The notes under the pieces were generated by a model that ran no database searches, was not told where the DNA came from, and saw nothing but the letters and a program-made list of their open reading frames with translations. DNA of 37,363 nt from a virus, in IMG/VR virus record IMGVR_UViG_3300044691_000218, positions 1-37,363 of that record; one strand, given 5' to 3'. Positions within the stretch are counted from its first letter, which is position 1, and every line of letters starts with the position of its first letter. The position numbers were made by a program, and so were the translations under genes. Positions 23,461 to 30,901 of this stretch are shown in pieces.

Positions 23461-23738
23461 TGTTGTTTCTCCTTGATGATTGTGTCTAATCGGTCATATA
23501 GATATTTTAATATTGGCAATTGGCTTGCTTCGTATTCTGTTTTGATGAATTCTTTCAGGTCTAACAGTTTTCTGAAAAATTTGTCTAAATCAGGAGTTGT
23601 TTGATATTCAATAATTTTAGGCGCATCATATTTTTGACTGCTACAACATTCTTTATCTACCATTGCATTTCCTTTTTTGTTAGTTGGTGAATTTATCACG
23701 TCATTAATATATGCATTAAAAAATTCGTCTATGGTCAT
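23457..23738 (-). CDS. Small helical phage protein, 93 or 68 aa
   Basis: Two starts are possible: ATG 23738 overlapping the upstream stop (ATGA), or ATG 23663 (MVDKECCSSQKYD) with an AAAGGA site. The C-terminal half (DLDKFFRKLLDLKEFIKTEY) is helical. Unknown function. Confidence 0.55.
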   Translation of the reverse strand: MTIDEFFNAYINDVINSPTNKKGNAMVDKECCSSQKYDAPKIIEYQTTPDLDKFFRKLLDLKEFIKTEYEASQLPILKYLYDRLDTIIKEKQQ

Positions 23739-23956
23739 TTCTGTCTATCTTCGCAAACACGGCATTTTGAACTTTGCACAAACCTAACATATTCGATAAA
23801 TTGAATGCCCATACCGATAGCCATTGCTACACTTTCAGGGTTTAGCTCATATTGAGCATGGCATTTAGTGCATGCAATCACAAGAACTAGATCGCCGTCC
23901 GCGTCTAAACATTTTTCTAATTCGTCTTTTAATCTGTTCACGTCAAAATTAATCAT
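23735..23956 (-). CDS. Small four-cysteine zinc-binding-type protein, 73 aa
   Basis: Start 23956 (MINFDVNRLKDELEKC) has GAGGG upstream and overlaps the previous stop as ATGA. CTKCHAQYELN and the terminal CRVCEDRQK give two C-x2-C pairs, likely one zinc site. Function unknown. Confidence 0.6.
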   Translation of the reverse strand: MINFDVNRLKDELEKCLDADGDLVLVIACTKCHAQYELNPESVAMAIGMGIQFIEYVRFVQSSKCRVCEDRQK

Positions 23957-24153
23957 TTTTCCCTCACCCACTTTGTTCCTTTCGCGTCCACGTAAAAATC
24001 AGGCTGTTTGACCTGGATGGTGATTGTGTATTCAGGCTCTTCGATCGCTTCGTTAAACGTTGCAGTTATCGGGAAATTATCGATTGGTGTCGCTTTAATC
24101 TGCTGTGAAACCCACGTTTTTAGATGCAAAAGTTTTGTGATTTTTTGTGTCAT
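23953..24153 (-). CDS. Small beta-type phage protein, 66 aa
   Basis: MTQKITKLLHLKTWVSQQIK followed by beta-like EYTITIQVKQPDFYVD. The ATG overlaps the recombinase stop (ATGA) and its stop overlaps the next start. No family recognised. Confidence 0.6.
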   Translation of the reverse strand: MTQKITKLLHLKTWVSQQIKATPIDNFPITATFNEAIEEPEYTITIQVKQPDFYVDAKGTKWVREK

Positions 24154-24710
24154 GCGTTAGATTCCTTTAAATATTTGTACAATGTAAACCGTGAAATGCC
24201 CAATTCTTTAGCTATCTGTGTTTTGGTTTTTCGTGTTTGCATTTGCTGCTTCATCTCAACGATTTTTTCTTTCGCTATGGCTTTTCTACCCTTGTATTTG
24301 CCGAGCTTCTTAGCAACTGCGATTCCCTCGCGCTGTCTCTCTAGAATAAATGCATGCTCAAACTCCGCGAATGCGCCCATCATATGCAGCATTAGGTTAG
24401 ATAAGGCTGAGTTCTCGTCACTGAATACGAGGCCCTCTTTAATGAATCTCACTTTTACTTTTCTGGCAATGAGTCCACTCACTATCTCTTTTAGGTCTGC
24501 CACTCGACGAGAAAGCCTATCCATGCTGTGCACGATTAGAGTGTCATCTTCACGGATAAACTCTAGCAAATTCGTGAGCTGTGGTCTATCCATATTTCTA
24601 GCAGTTGCGTAGTCAACGAAAACTTTGTCAAGCTTAACATTTTCAAGCTGCCTATCAGGGTTTTGGTCTGGTCCACTTACCCGTTTGTATCCGATGTTTT
24701 TTCCTGTCAT
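24150..24710 (-). CDS. Serine recombinase, resolvase/invertase family
   Basis: 186 aa, the usual size for Tn3-type resolvases. The catalytic Ser12 lies in IGYKRVSGPDQ (with Arg10), and the second active-site element is HSMDRLSRR (61-69). The long E helix includes ERQREGIAVAK (124-134), and a C-terminal HTH spans about 163-182 (KTQIAKELGISRFTLYKYL). It cuts and rejoins DNA at a two-fold site, typically to resolve dimers or invert a segment. It is embedded in the early operon. No invertible segment was seen. Confidence 0.92.
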   Translation of the reverse strand: MTGKNIGYKRVSGPDQNPDRQLENVKLDKVFVDYATARNMDRPQLTNLLEFIREDDTLIVHSMDRLSRRVADLKEIVSGLIARKVKVRFIKEGLVFSDENSALSNLMLHMMGAFAEFEHAFILERQREGIAVAKKLGKYKGRKAIAKEKIVEMKQQMQTRKTKTQIAKELGISRFTLYKYLKESNA

Positions 24711-24900
24711 TTTTTCGTCCTAAAAGTTCTTCGTTTACGCCTGATATATCTATAATGGATTGTAAAAAATCATTATAACTATATGGGTCGCCTATATTTT
24801 CCCCTGTTTCTTCATCGGTATGATGGAATATTTTATCATCTGGTGAAAAAGGAAGCGCTACGGGTATAATTGGCTTAATGGGATTATCTTTACCTGTCAT
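24655..24900 (-). CDS. Small protein sharing an MTGKDN start, 81 aa
   Basis: It opens MTGKDNPIKPIIPVALPFSP and ends RIQTGKWTRPKP. The last 56 bp overlap the recombinase gene in another frame. Its first codons copy those of the genes before and after it. There is no good Shine-Dalgarno, so translation may be coupled to the upstream gene, whose stop overlaps the ATG. Confidence 0.55.
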   Translation of the reverse strand: MTGKDNPIKPIIPVALPFSPDDKIFHHTDEETGENIGDPYSYNDFLQSIIDISGVNEELLGRKNDRKKHRIQTGKWTRPKP

Positions 24901-25103
24901 TCGTCAACTTCCTCGTCAACTTCCTCGTCAAAAATATCTTCAAAAAAACTAAAAAAAGTTAATCCATGTAGTTCTTCTGGAACTTTAAAATGAGAATTTT
25001 CCATAAGTTCCAGAAGATGTTTATCCATGTCTTCACATGAAATTCCCTGAAATTTTTTTAGTAATTCTTCTTGGTTGGGTTGTATGTTGTCTTTACCTGT
25101 CAT
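24897..25103 (-). CDS. Small acidic protein sharing an MTGKDN start, 68 aa
   Basis: MTGKDNIQPNQEELLKKFQG at the start and an acidic tandem ending EEVDEEVDE, coded by a 12-bp tandem repeat. A GGGG Shine-Dalgarno lies upstream. Small acidic phage early proteins can inhibit host DNA-binding proteins, but this is only a possibility. Confidence 0.55.
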   Translation of the reverse strand: MTGKDNIQPNQEELLKKFQGISCEDMDKHLLELMENSHFKVPEELHGLTFFSFFEDIFDEEVDEEVDE

Positions 25104-25227
25104 TTATTTCCCCAGCTATTTCTTTTAATATTTGAATGCTTCGGTTTATTCCACATCTAAATCCGAAATAAAAACTACACGAAGTTACTACGAATGAAAT
25201 CACGAAAACAAAAATAAAATGTAACAT
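25093..25227 (-). CDS. Single-pass membrane or lipoprotein-like peptide, 44 aa
   Basis: MLHFIFVFVISFVVTSCSFY is a hydrophobic N-terminus with a lipobox-like VTSC, then FGFRCGINRSIQILKEIAGE. The coding end overlaps the next gene by 11 bp. It could be a small inner-membrane protein or holin-like peptide. Confidence 0.5.
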   Translation of the reverse strand: MLHFIFVFVISFVVTSCSFYFGFRCGINRSIQILKEIAGEINDR

Positions 25228-25233
25228 TATTTC

Positions 25234-25482
25234 TTATTCCTTTAATGTCTCAGATTGAATTTCTTTCTTTATTTCTTCACTAAACGTATCCAAAAGATTA
25301 TTTACATTATGATCCCACGCGTTTACCATTTGCTGAAACAAGACTTCTTTTGCTATGCCGTTGGTGAGGACTTTCCACACCAGAAGATTGAGTAACGCTG
25401 AACATGTGTGCTCTAGTGGGAATTCTTTAGTTGATTCATCAATAAATTTCAGTAGCTTGGCTACTTCTTCTTGATCAGTCAT
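25234..25482 (-). CDS. Small helical early protein, 82 aa
   Basis: Opens MTDQEEVAKLLKFIDESTKE. The middle (CSALLNLLVWKVLTNGIAKE, then VNAWDHNVNN) follows a hydrophobic spacing similar to the products of 27138-27368 and 27365-27571, suggesting a small paralogue set. Function unknown. Confidence 0.6.
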   Translation of the reverse strand: MTDQEEVAKLLKFIDESTKEFPLEHTCSALLNLLVWKVLTNGIAKEVLFQQMVNAWDHNVNNLLDTFSEEIKKEIQSETLKE

Positions 25483-25490
25483 TTTGTTCC

Positions 25491-25679
25491 TTATTTCGTA
25501 AGTTCTAGTAGTCTTTTCTTCAAAGCTTCAATCTCAGCTTTTTTCGAATTGTCATACTTAGATTTTGATTCTTCAAGTATTTGTTTTAAAATAATTTCGT
25601 CCAGGATAGCTTTTTGCTTTTTCACCTTGTTTCGTATCCAGATTTCGAAGGGGAGTAATTCCTTTTTCCCATTTAACAT
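25491..25679 (-). CDS. Small coiled-coil-type protein, 62 aa
   Basis: MLNGKKELLPFEIWIRNKVK followed by ILDEIILKQILEESKSK and a Lys/Glu helix ending in LLELTK. ATG 25679 overlaps the upstream stop as TAATG. No family recognised. Confidence 0.55.
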   Translation of the reverse strand: MLNGKKELLPFEIWIRNKVKKQKAILDEIILKQILEESKSKYDNSKKAEIEALKKRLLELTK

Positions 25680-25897
25680 TATTCCTCATAAATTTTATTT
25701 AAGTTTTCTTGCTTCATTAAATCAGGATATGAATGTATATAACATTTTATTGCAAAAATCAAATCACTATCGCTATTTGTTTGAAAGCACATAGAGATTA
25801 ATTTAATCATGTCGTTTAGTGATAAATTTTTAAGATACGGAAATTTATCGTACAATTCTGCTCTAGTGATTTTTTTATGTGGTGTTTTTTGGTCCAT
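25679..25897 (-). CDS. First gene of the promoter-led early segment, 72 aa
   Basis: MDQKTPHKKITRAELYDKFP then YLKNLSLNDMIKLISMCFQT; helical. It is the first gene downstream of the consensus promoter at 25919-25948, so it should be strongly transcribed. An AGG triplet precedes the ATG. Function unknown. Confidence 0.6.
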   Translation of the reverse strand: MDQKTPHKKITRAELYDKFPYLKNLSLNDMIKLISMCFQTNSDSDLIFAIKCYIHSYPDLMKQENLNKIYEE

Positions 25898-25918
25898 ACT
25901 ACCTGGTTTGTAAGAAAC

Positions 25919-25948
25919 ATTATAGAATATGGCATAACATTATGTCAA
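25919..25948 (-). promoter_or_regulatory. Consensus sigma70 promoter
   Basis: Perfect TTGACA (25948-25943), 18-bp spacer and perfect TATAAT (25924-25919) on the minus strand. It would start transcription near 25912 and drive 25897 leftward through the serine recombinase region. It is the strongest promoter seen in the window. Confidence 0.88.
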
Positions 25949-26035
25949 CACTTAAATCATATATCTAAAAACACATGCTCACATAAACTTTAGGTTTTAC
26001 GTGTTTGCGATTGAGGGGAGTACCTTATTCAGACA

Positions 26036-26323
26036 TTAAAAATTCATCCAGTCTGCCTTTTGAAATCTATCTCCGTAAGGTATCCAATCATCATCCCTTT
26101 CGGAAACAAATCTAAAATTTAAATTATGTTGATATTTATCGTAACATGAATTTATTATTTCTTTTGCGGCTTTTTCATCTTCGGCTTTGATTGCAGCACA
26201 AATAATATCGATTTCATCGTCATTTTTGTCATAACACCATCCGCTAATCCACCATGGGAAATTTAACATGAATGGTTCATCAATTGGACAATACCAACTA
26301 ATCCAAAAGTTTTTCATATGCAT
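26036..26323 (-). CDS. Conserved small phage protein with FWISWY start, 95 aa
   Basis: The opening FWISWYCPIDEPFMLNFPWW, the ICAAIKAEDEKAAKEII helix and the closing DDWIPYGDRFQKADWM form a pattern I associate with conserved phage hypotheticals. GAAGG lies upstream. The gene ends about 90 bp before the consensus promoter. Function unknown. Confidence 0.65.
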   Translation of the reverse strand: MHMKNFWISWYCPIDEPFMLNFPWWISGWCYDKNDDEIDIICAAIKAEDEKAAKEIINSCYDKYQHNLNFRFVSERDDDWIPYGDRFQKADWMNF

Positions 26324-26332
26324 TTCTAACCT

Positions 26333-26701
26333 TCATATTAGATGACATTTTTGATATGCGTTTATCGGACCTTTCGAAGCGCATTTAGGGAAACATTCAT
26401 CGCATACAGAATCACTAAGTTTAACCTCATAAAGATTAGAGCAATATTTGCATCTTTTTTTATCGTTATTACTTTTTATTTTTTCAAAAATCCATGTAAA
26501 ATCTTTCATATTTTCAGTTTCTGCTACGGCATTCATAACTATTTTATTTTCAAAAACAATATGCGCCCAGTTATAATGTGGCTCTTTATTTTTGATATAT
26601 TCTATAGCTTCTTCAATTGTATTAAATTCGTCTTCAAAATCTTCCCAGCCACCACGCGGATAGAAATGATATCCATAAAAAACTAAATATTTACTTTTCA
26701 T
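26333..26701 (-). CDS. Small protein with C-terminal zinc ribbon, 122 aa
   Basis: Start 26701 (MKSKYLVFYGYHFYPRGGWE) is chosen over the upstream ATG for its AAGGAA site. The N-terminal domain (about 1-75) resembles a conserved phage family with the YLVFxGYxxYPxGGW phrase. The C-terminus has CKYCSNLYE and CDECFPKC, a probable zinc ribbon. Function unknown. Confidence 0.6.
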   Translation of the reverse strand: MKSKYLVFYGYHFYPRGGWEDFEDEFNTIEEAIEYIKNKEPHYNWAHIVFENKIVMNAVAETENMKDFTWIFEKIKSNNDKKRCKYCSNLYEVKLSDSVCDECFPKCASKGPINAYQKCHLI

Positions 26702-26930
26702 TATTTTTTTCCTTCGGTGGTTCAGGGAGCGGCATCCAGTAATGAATATCGTTGCAAATCCCTTGACCATCCCACGCGATTAAATTGTGTCTATCTGGAC
26801 TATCTGGATAATATTCGTGTGTACGGTATGCTATATCGACTTCATTTCCTCCAAACACACCATTTTTTTGAAAAACCAACACTCGTTCTCCAATTTCCGG
26901 AAATCTATCCGTAATTCTAATCCATTCCAT
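26691..26930 (-). CDS. DUF551-family protein, 79 aa
   Basis: MEWIRITDRFPEIGERVLVF and the ending HYWMPLPEPPKEK are the two signatures of DUF551, a family frequent in phage accessory regions. Its biochemical role is unknown. Overlaps its neighbours slightly on both sides. Confidence 0.82.
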   Translation of the reverse strand: MEWIRITDRFPEIGERVLVFQKNGVFGGNEVDIAYRTHEYYPDSPDRHNLIAWDGQGICNDIHYWMPLPEPPKEKNNEK

Positions 26931-27138
26931 CTTTTTCCTTCCTTTTCTCCATCCATTTTTCTAGACATCCAAACCCACAGAAAAAAACATCTGCATCTAA
27001 AAGAGGGTACATGTAGTAATCAACAACTGCGCTGCTATCTGGTCCGAAATGTCTGTTTTTTAGGCATAGGCAATGATCATAACCACCTCGTGAGTAAGTT
27101 AAATCTGCATCGCAATTATCACACAATATTTTAATCAT
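26917..27138 (-). CDS. Small zinc-finger-like protein, 73 aa
   Basis: CDNCDADLTYSRGGYDHCLCLK near the N-terminus and FFCGFGCLEKWMEKR near the C-terminus supply at least two cysteine pairs. The last ten residues are charged. ATG 27138 overlaps the upstream stop. Probably a metal-stabilised small domain. Confidence 0.6.
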   Translation of the reverse strand: MIKILCDNCDADLTYSRGGYDHCLCLKNRHFGPDSSAVVDYYMYPLLDADVFFCGFGCLEKWMEKRKEKDGMD

Positions 27139-27368
27139 TATTTTCCCTCTTTTTTAGCTTTCTCTATCAACCTCCATGCGCCCCTAACCTTTTCAATAAA
27201 TGTTTCTTCGTTGAATCCTTCATACATATTTAAATCTATTAGCAACATGGACAGCACAGTGCTAACTTCTGTATCAGAAAAATTGTCATTACGGATCACA
27301 TCGACAATTGCATCGGTCAATTTTTTTGTGCGCTCTAAAATTTCTAGAGATTGCTCTTGATAAATCAC
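27138..27368 (-). CDS. Small helical early protein, 76 aa
   Basis: MIYQEQSLEILERTKKLTDA then TEVSTVLSMLLIDLNMYEGF and KVRGAWRLIEKAKK. The spacing of hydrophobic residues is like that of the next gene and of 25234-25482. Its ATG overlaps the upstream stop (ATGA). Unknown function. Confidence 0.6.
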   Translation of the reverse strand: MIYQEQSLEILERTKKLTDAIVDVIRNDNFSDTEVSTVLSMLLIDLNMYEGFNEETFIEKVRGAWRLIEKAKKEGK

Positions 27369-27571
27369 TCTGTTTTTTCCATTTTTACTCTAAATTGTTT
27401 TTTCATAAGTTCGCAGGTAAAATCAAAATCTGCCTCTGAAACTTCATGTTGCTTGCAGTACGCTACTAGCATACAATTTAAAAAAGTCATGACTTCATTC
27501 GGCATGACTTTTTTTTCTTCGCAAGCTTTTAATAAAATATCTTTAACATCATCTAAATCGTTATAATCCAT
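27365..27571 (-). CDS. Small helical early protein, 68 aa
   Basis: MDYNDLDDVKDILLKACEEK, then NEVMTFLNCMLVAYCKQHEV and FTCELMKKQFRVKM. It is likely a relative of the 76-aa product next to it. ATG 27571 overlaps the ParB-like stop as TAATG. Unknown function. Confidence 0.6.
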   Translation of the reverse strand: MDYNDLDDVKDILLKACEEKKVMPNEVMTFLNCMLVAYCKQHEVSEADFDFTCELMKKQFRVKMEKTE

Positions 27572-28029
27572 TATAATAATTCTCCACAGTTAGGGCAGCT
27601 CTTTTTTTTCTTGCTGCTGCCTTTTTCTTTTTGTTCACCTTCTTCTTGGCATGAGCCTAAAAGTTGCTCTTCGGTAAATCCATATGATAAAAGCTCGAGA
27701 GGATCAAATTCGTTGGCTAGGATATCATAGTCAAAACTTCCCTGATGCAAGTTCAATCCAATCATTAATTCTTCTACTTCTTCGTCTAACAACTCACGAT
27801 CAGCTACCCAGCATTCTACCGTCTTAACCTTTTTCTTTTTGAGAGCGCGAATCCTTTGATGTCCTCCAATGATTGTCATGTCCGTATTGATAATGGGTTT
27901 ATCGATGAGCCCGAACTTATCTATCAAATTGGATAATCTGTCAAATTGATCTTTTTTGATCTGTCTTGGATTTTTTGGATGTTCTTTTAAAGACTTTATT
28001 AGCAGTTCTTCTAGTTTCCATTTAATCAT
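27571..28029 (-). CDS. ParB/sulfiredoxin-fold protein with C-terminal zinc-ribbon half
   Basis: 152 aa. HPKNPRQI (17-24) and GGHQRIRAL (54-62) are the conserved ParB-N motifs. A helical segment (SFDYDILANEFDPLELLSYG) follows. A Lys-rich linker leads to CPNCGELL, half of a zinc ribbon. In phages such proteins often bind DNA or nucleotides and accompany DNA-modification genes. No ParA partner and no methyltransferase are present here. Confidence 0.85.
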   Translation of the reverse strand: MIKWKLEELLIKSLKEHPKNPRQIKKDQFDRLSNLIDKFGLIDKPIINTDMTIIGGHQRIRALKKKKVKTVECWVADRELLDEEVEELMIGLNLHQGSFDYDILANEFDPLELLSYGFTEEQLLGSCQEEGEQKEKGSSKKKKSCPNCGELL

Positions 28030-28253
28030 TATTCACCCCTTAATTGACACAGTCTTAATCGTAACTCAGAAATATCAATATCATATTCTCTATGCACAGT
28101 GCGTTTTGCATCTGAAAATAGATATATTTGTTCTTTAGTTGCTTCATCCATTAAGTTATCGAACTTATTTCTAAAATGTTTTGTTAACTCAATCTTAGTT
28201 ATAATTCTTTTTATTTGCTCTTCATCTATTTTTTCATCTATTTTTTCTTCCAT
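28029..28253 (-). CDS. Small charged helical protein, 74 aa
   Basis: The N-terminus repeats EKIDEKIDE, coded by a short tandem repeat. IELTKHFRNKFDNLMDEATK follows and the end is LRLRLCQLRGE. It overlaps the ParB-like start by one base. Unknown function. Confidence 0.55.
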   Translation of the reverse strand: MEEKIDEKIDEEQIKRIITKIELTKHFRNKFDNLMDEATKEQIYLFSDAKRTVHREYDIDISELRLRLCQLRGE

Positions 28254-28293
28254 TTTATTCTCCCTATATTTATAGTCCTCATCCGAGGTAACG

Positions 28294-28578
28294 ATGAGCG
28301 AACATATTCAGTTAGAATTAAATTTTCAAGAAAAAACGCCAGAAGAAATGACTTTATCTTTGATGCAGAAACAAATTAACGAAATGCATGAGAGCATGGG
28401 GAAAGTTCGCCGCAAAATGTTTGCGGAATTGGGTGAGGTCAAGAAAATGCATGACAGACTCATAAAAGAGCACGCTGATTTGCAGAGTTCGATTAGCGCT
28501 ATGCTGAATCAAAAAACTGAGTGGCTCTATCAAAGTGTCGACACTCTCTTTGAGATAGCGGACAAAAAACAAGCGTAA
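28294..28578 (+). CDS. Rightward coiled-coil protein, 94 aa
   Basis: ATG with a strong GAGG site. The protein (MSEHIQLELNFQEKTPEEMT...) is almost entirely helix, with heptad-like spacing between 25 and 75 (NEMHESMGKVRRKMFAELGE). It is isolated on the plus strand, diverging from 28253 and converging on 28595, so it splits the leftward chain. Unknown function. Confidence 0.7.
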   Translation: MSEHIQLELNFQEKTPEEMTLSLMQKQINEMHESMGKVRRKMFAELGEVKKMHDRLIKEHADLQSSISAMLNQKTEWLYQSVDTLFEIADKKQA

Positions 28579-28594
28579 TTCGGACATATTTCGT

Positions 28595-29005
28595 TTATTC
28601 GGACAAAATTGACTCAATCTCAATCCTAATCCCTAGCGTTTTGCTTTTCTCTTGAGCGTATTTCCACGTGATGCGAAGGTCTGAGTCGGCGCGTCCTTTT
28701 ATTGATCGCAGTTTCCCTTCTTTGGTCATGTAGGACTTTCTCTTTTCAGGAAATATACACTCGCTAATCTCGTCTGTTATCCATTTAAAACTCATAGGTA
28801 AATTTTCCTGCATATCTAACGATCTAGTACTGAGCCTAGTCATCGTCACTGTGCATGGTAATGGTATCTCATGCTTTAGAGCGTGAAATAGCGCCCTAAT
28901 GAAAAATTGCTGCTGCCTATGCCTTCTACTTGACACTGTCCAATGTTCAGAGCTGTTTGCTTCGCTTACGGTTTTTAGTGGGATCTCCCAGGTGATCTTT
29001 TCCAT
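28595..29005 (-). CDS. RusA-like Holliday-junction resolvase (probable)
   Basis: 136 aa with a GGAGG site. The early CTVTMTRLSTRSLDMQENLP (about 54-73) and the later GRADSDLRITWKYAQEK fit the spaced acidic residues (D69, D-E pair, D116) of RusA-fold endonucleases found in phages. The C-terminus ends GIRIEIESIL. It would cut branched recombination intermediates, matching the Bet/exonuclease pair on the other strand. Assignment by motif spacing only. Confidence 0.6.
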   Translation of the reverse strand: MEKITWEIPLKTVSEANSSEHWTVSSRRHRQQQFFIRALFHALKHEIPLPCTVTMTRLSTRSLDMQENLPMSFKWITDEISECIFPEKRKSYMTKEGKLRSIKGRADSDLRITWKYAQEKSKTLGIRIEIESILSE

Positions 29006-29363
29006 TCAATCCTCCGCAGCAATCGTTTTCGGGTTCGGGCAATGTGTGTTTTGCGCATTTTTTGTAGGCAAACCCCATTAGTAACTTTTTCTCTTCCTCT
29101 TTCATTTTCACGTATTTATCACACATTTCCGTATTGTAAATATTAATCGCATACTTCAGGCAATCGTTGTAGCTATCAAACGCAGGGGAAACTGTCTCAT
29201 CATGATGGAAACACCCGAATAAAAAACGGTCCTCGTCTGCTATATCTAATAGGTAGATGTAGATCTGGAACGCCAATTGACCTATCAGGAGCTCTTCCCT
29301 AAATGTGCAGGTGACGAAATATTTGCTGGCTGTAATCTCATCGGTGTTTTTGTACTTTTTCAT
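28947..29363 (-). CDS. Unrecognised early protein, 138 aa
   Basis: MKKYKNTDEITASKYFVTCT then LAFQIYIYLLDIADEDRFLF. A Cys-containing basic C-terminus (YKKCAKHTLPEPENDCCGGL) may bind metal. The last 59 bp overlap the RusA-like gene. Two bases separate it from the upstream gene. Function unknown. Confidence 0.6.
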   Translation of the reverse strand: MKKYKNTDEITASKYFVTCTFREELLIGQLAFQIYIYLLDIADEDRFLFGCFHHDETVSPAFDSYNDCLKYAINIYNTEMCDKYVKMKEEEKKLLMGFAYKKCAKHTLPEPENDCCGGLNGKDHLGDPTKNRKRSKQL

Positions 29364-29364
29364 A

Positions 29365-29703
29365 TTACATTCCCATATCTACTTTATCGAAATCATCCGC
29401 AAATATTTTCTTTCCCGCAAAATGAGATCCTGGAGGATTAATAGGTCGATTTCCATCACTCCATTCAATCACTTCAGAAATTTTTAAATCAGGATTATTT
29501 TTTGCTGCTGCGAAACCTTGCCTATATCCTCTACGATAAGCTCGCTCTTCGTCGCTATCAATGAAATCTTTTTGCCTTTGAGAAAGGAGATTATATTCAT
29601 CATCGCATTCAGTAATTTCTTTTACCCACTTAAAATAGTCTTTTTCGTCCATGACTTCACCGGAGTAACTGCTTTCATATTTTCCGTCTTCTCTCTTTCT
29701 CAT
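29365..29703 (-). CDS. Unrecognised early protein, 112 aa
   Basis: A charged protein opening MRKREDGKYESSYSGEVMDE, with ERAYRRGYRQGFAAAK near 55-70 and ending DDFDKVDMGM. The Arg/Gly repeat-like helix resembles short sequences in phage early proteins of unknown function. ATG overlaps the replication-gene stop (ATGA). Confidence 0.6.
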   Translation of the reverse strand: MRKREDGKYESSYSGEVMDEKDYFKWVKEITECDDEYNLLSQRQKDFIDSDEERAYRRGYRQGFAAAKNNPDLKISEVIEWSDGNRPINPPGSHFAGKKIFADDFDKVDMGM

Positions 29704-30626
29704 TCTAAAATCCTAAATTTATTAGTTTTAAGCGCTTCCTTGAATTTCTCCATGAAACCTTTCTCCTCGTATTTGATAAAAACACCTGCTGCGGAAGCGC
29801 CACCATGTACGATTTCTACATGTTTACTGCAACATTCTATTTTAGCAATCTTATTTTTTAGACCATCGTATTTTGCTGCGTATTTTCGGTTATCGTCCTC
29901 AACTTCTTCCTTGTTCTTCGAAACTTCAGGTTTATCTTTACATGCCCATTTAATCGAGGCAGCTAGGCAATTCGTCGGAGGATGATCTTTGTGTGTAGAA
30001 TAAACTACTGCGTTCCTAACGGTTGATTCGTCATAGCGTGAAGTAATCCAAACTTTATCGCTCTGTGGAATATCAATATCATTGAGGCATTCATGTATCA
30101 CAGGCTCTTTCTGAATCTTCTTTTTTGATGCAGAAAAAACAGCAGCAGCCGGCGCAGCCTGTTGTTGTTTCTTTTCTTTTGTAATAGTTTCTTTTGTGTG
30201 CGTCCTAGGAACGTGGGTTTGTAGATCTAAAGACGCGGGTTGTGGGACTTTAGGACGCGGGTAGGAATTATTTGAAAGCATCTCCATTTCTTCTTCGCTG
30301 ATCTCGTCGTCATCGAAATTTTCCGCTTTCATTTCCTCCATGACAAGACGAAAATATAGTCTTTCATTTCCATTTTTTCCGAATCTTTTCTCTTCGATTA
30401 ATCCTTTTTCTATCAAGGATTTTAATGACCTATATACCGATTTACGCTCCATTCCAGTTTTTTTTGCTAAAATCCCGATAGTTATTCTATCCCATTCCTT
30501 ATGCCAACCGAAAGTTTGTCTTATCAATACAAGAACAATTCGAAGTTCTCCCTCTTTCAAAGTCTTAAAGATTTCATCGAATAGGATATTTGGACTTTGC
30601 GTATAATTTGGGGCTTGAATTTTCAT
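29700..30626 (-). CDS. Replication initiator, phage O-type replisome organiser
   Basis: 308 aa. The N-terminal winged helix (about 1-95) reads SPNILFDEIFKTLKEGELRI, then TFGWHKEWDRITIGILAKKTG and RKSVYRSLKSLIEKGLIEEK, the signature of phage replication-O N-terminal domains. A flexible Lys/Gln/Ala linker (about 120-170) follows. The C-terminal part (CLAASIKWACKDKPE; FKEALKTNKFRILE) may contact host helicase loader. It would bind the origin and recruit host replication proteins. No phage helicase or polymerase is encoded. Confidence 0.82.
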   Translation of the reverse strand: MKIQAPNYTQSPNILFDEIFKTLKEGELRIVLVLIRQTFGWHKEWDRITIGILAKKTGMERKSVYRSLKSLIEKGLIEEKRFGKNGNERLYFRLVMEEMKAENFDDDEISEEEMEMLSNNSYPRPKVPQPASLDLQTHVPRTHTKETITKEKKQQQAAPAAAVFSASKKKIQKEPVIHECLNDIDIPQSDKVWITSRYDESTVRNAVVYSTHKDHPPTNCLAASIKWACKDKPEVSKNKEEVEDDNRKYAAKYDGLKNKIAKIECCSKHVEIVHGGASAAGVFIKYEEKGFMEKFKEALKTNKFRILE

Positions 30627-30895
30627 TCTTCACCCCCTTTTACAAGATCTCCTGATTCAATTAATTCATTGACAAGTTCTTCTAATCTTTTTTCGGGGAT
30701 ATATTTGAAATGAGAGCTTAATCCTTTCAAATTTTTATTTGGTGCATCGTCAATATTAGCAAGAATACAGGCTCTTTCTAAGCCAATGACTTTAGCCATT
30801 TCGGGAGAGAAATTGTGACAATCTTTAACCCCTTTTATTACCGTAAAGGTGGAGTTTTCAAAATCTTTAGGTGGTTTTTTCTTCGACATGGACAT
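30623..30895 (-). CDS. Small winged-helix replication-associated protein, 90 aa
   Basis: ATG 30895 or 30889 (AAGGG upstream). The domain NFSPEMAKVIGLERACILAN, then YIPEKRLEELVNELIESGDL resembles the winged helix seen in phage and plasmid replication proteins. The stop overlaps the initiator start (ATGA), so they are made together. It probably helps recognise the origin or regulates the operon. Confidence 0.6.
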   Translation of the reverse strand: MSMSKKKPPKDFENSTFTVIKGVKDCHNFSPEMAKVIGLERACILANIDDAPNKNLKGLSSHFKYIPEKRLEELVNELIESGDLVKGGEE

Positions 30896-30901
30896 TATCC
30901 C

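Noticed and set aside
24150-24710. The serine recombinase as the phage integrase
   Set aside because: At 186 aa it is a small resolvase/invertase, lacking the long C-terminal domains of serine integrases.
24902-24930. 12-bp tandem repeat as an iteron origin
   Set aside because: It encodes the acidic EEVDEEVDE tail and has only about two and a half units.
27571-28029. ParABS plasmid partition system
   Set aside because: Only a ParB-N fold is present; no ParA and no repeated parS-like sites were found.
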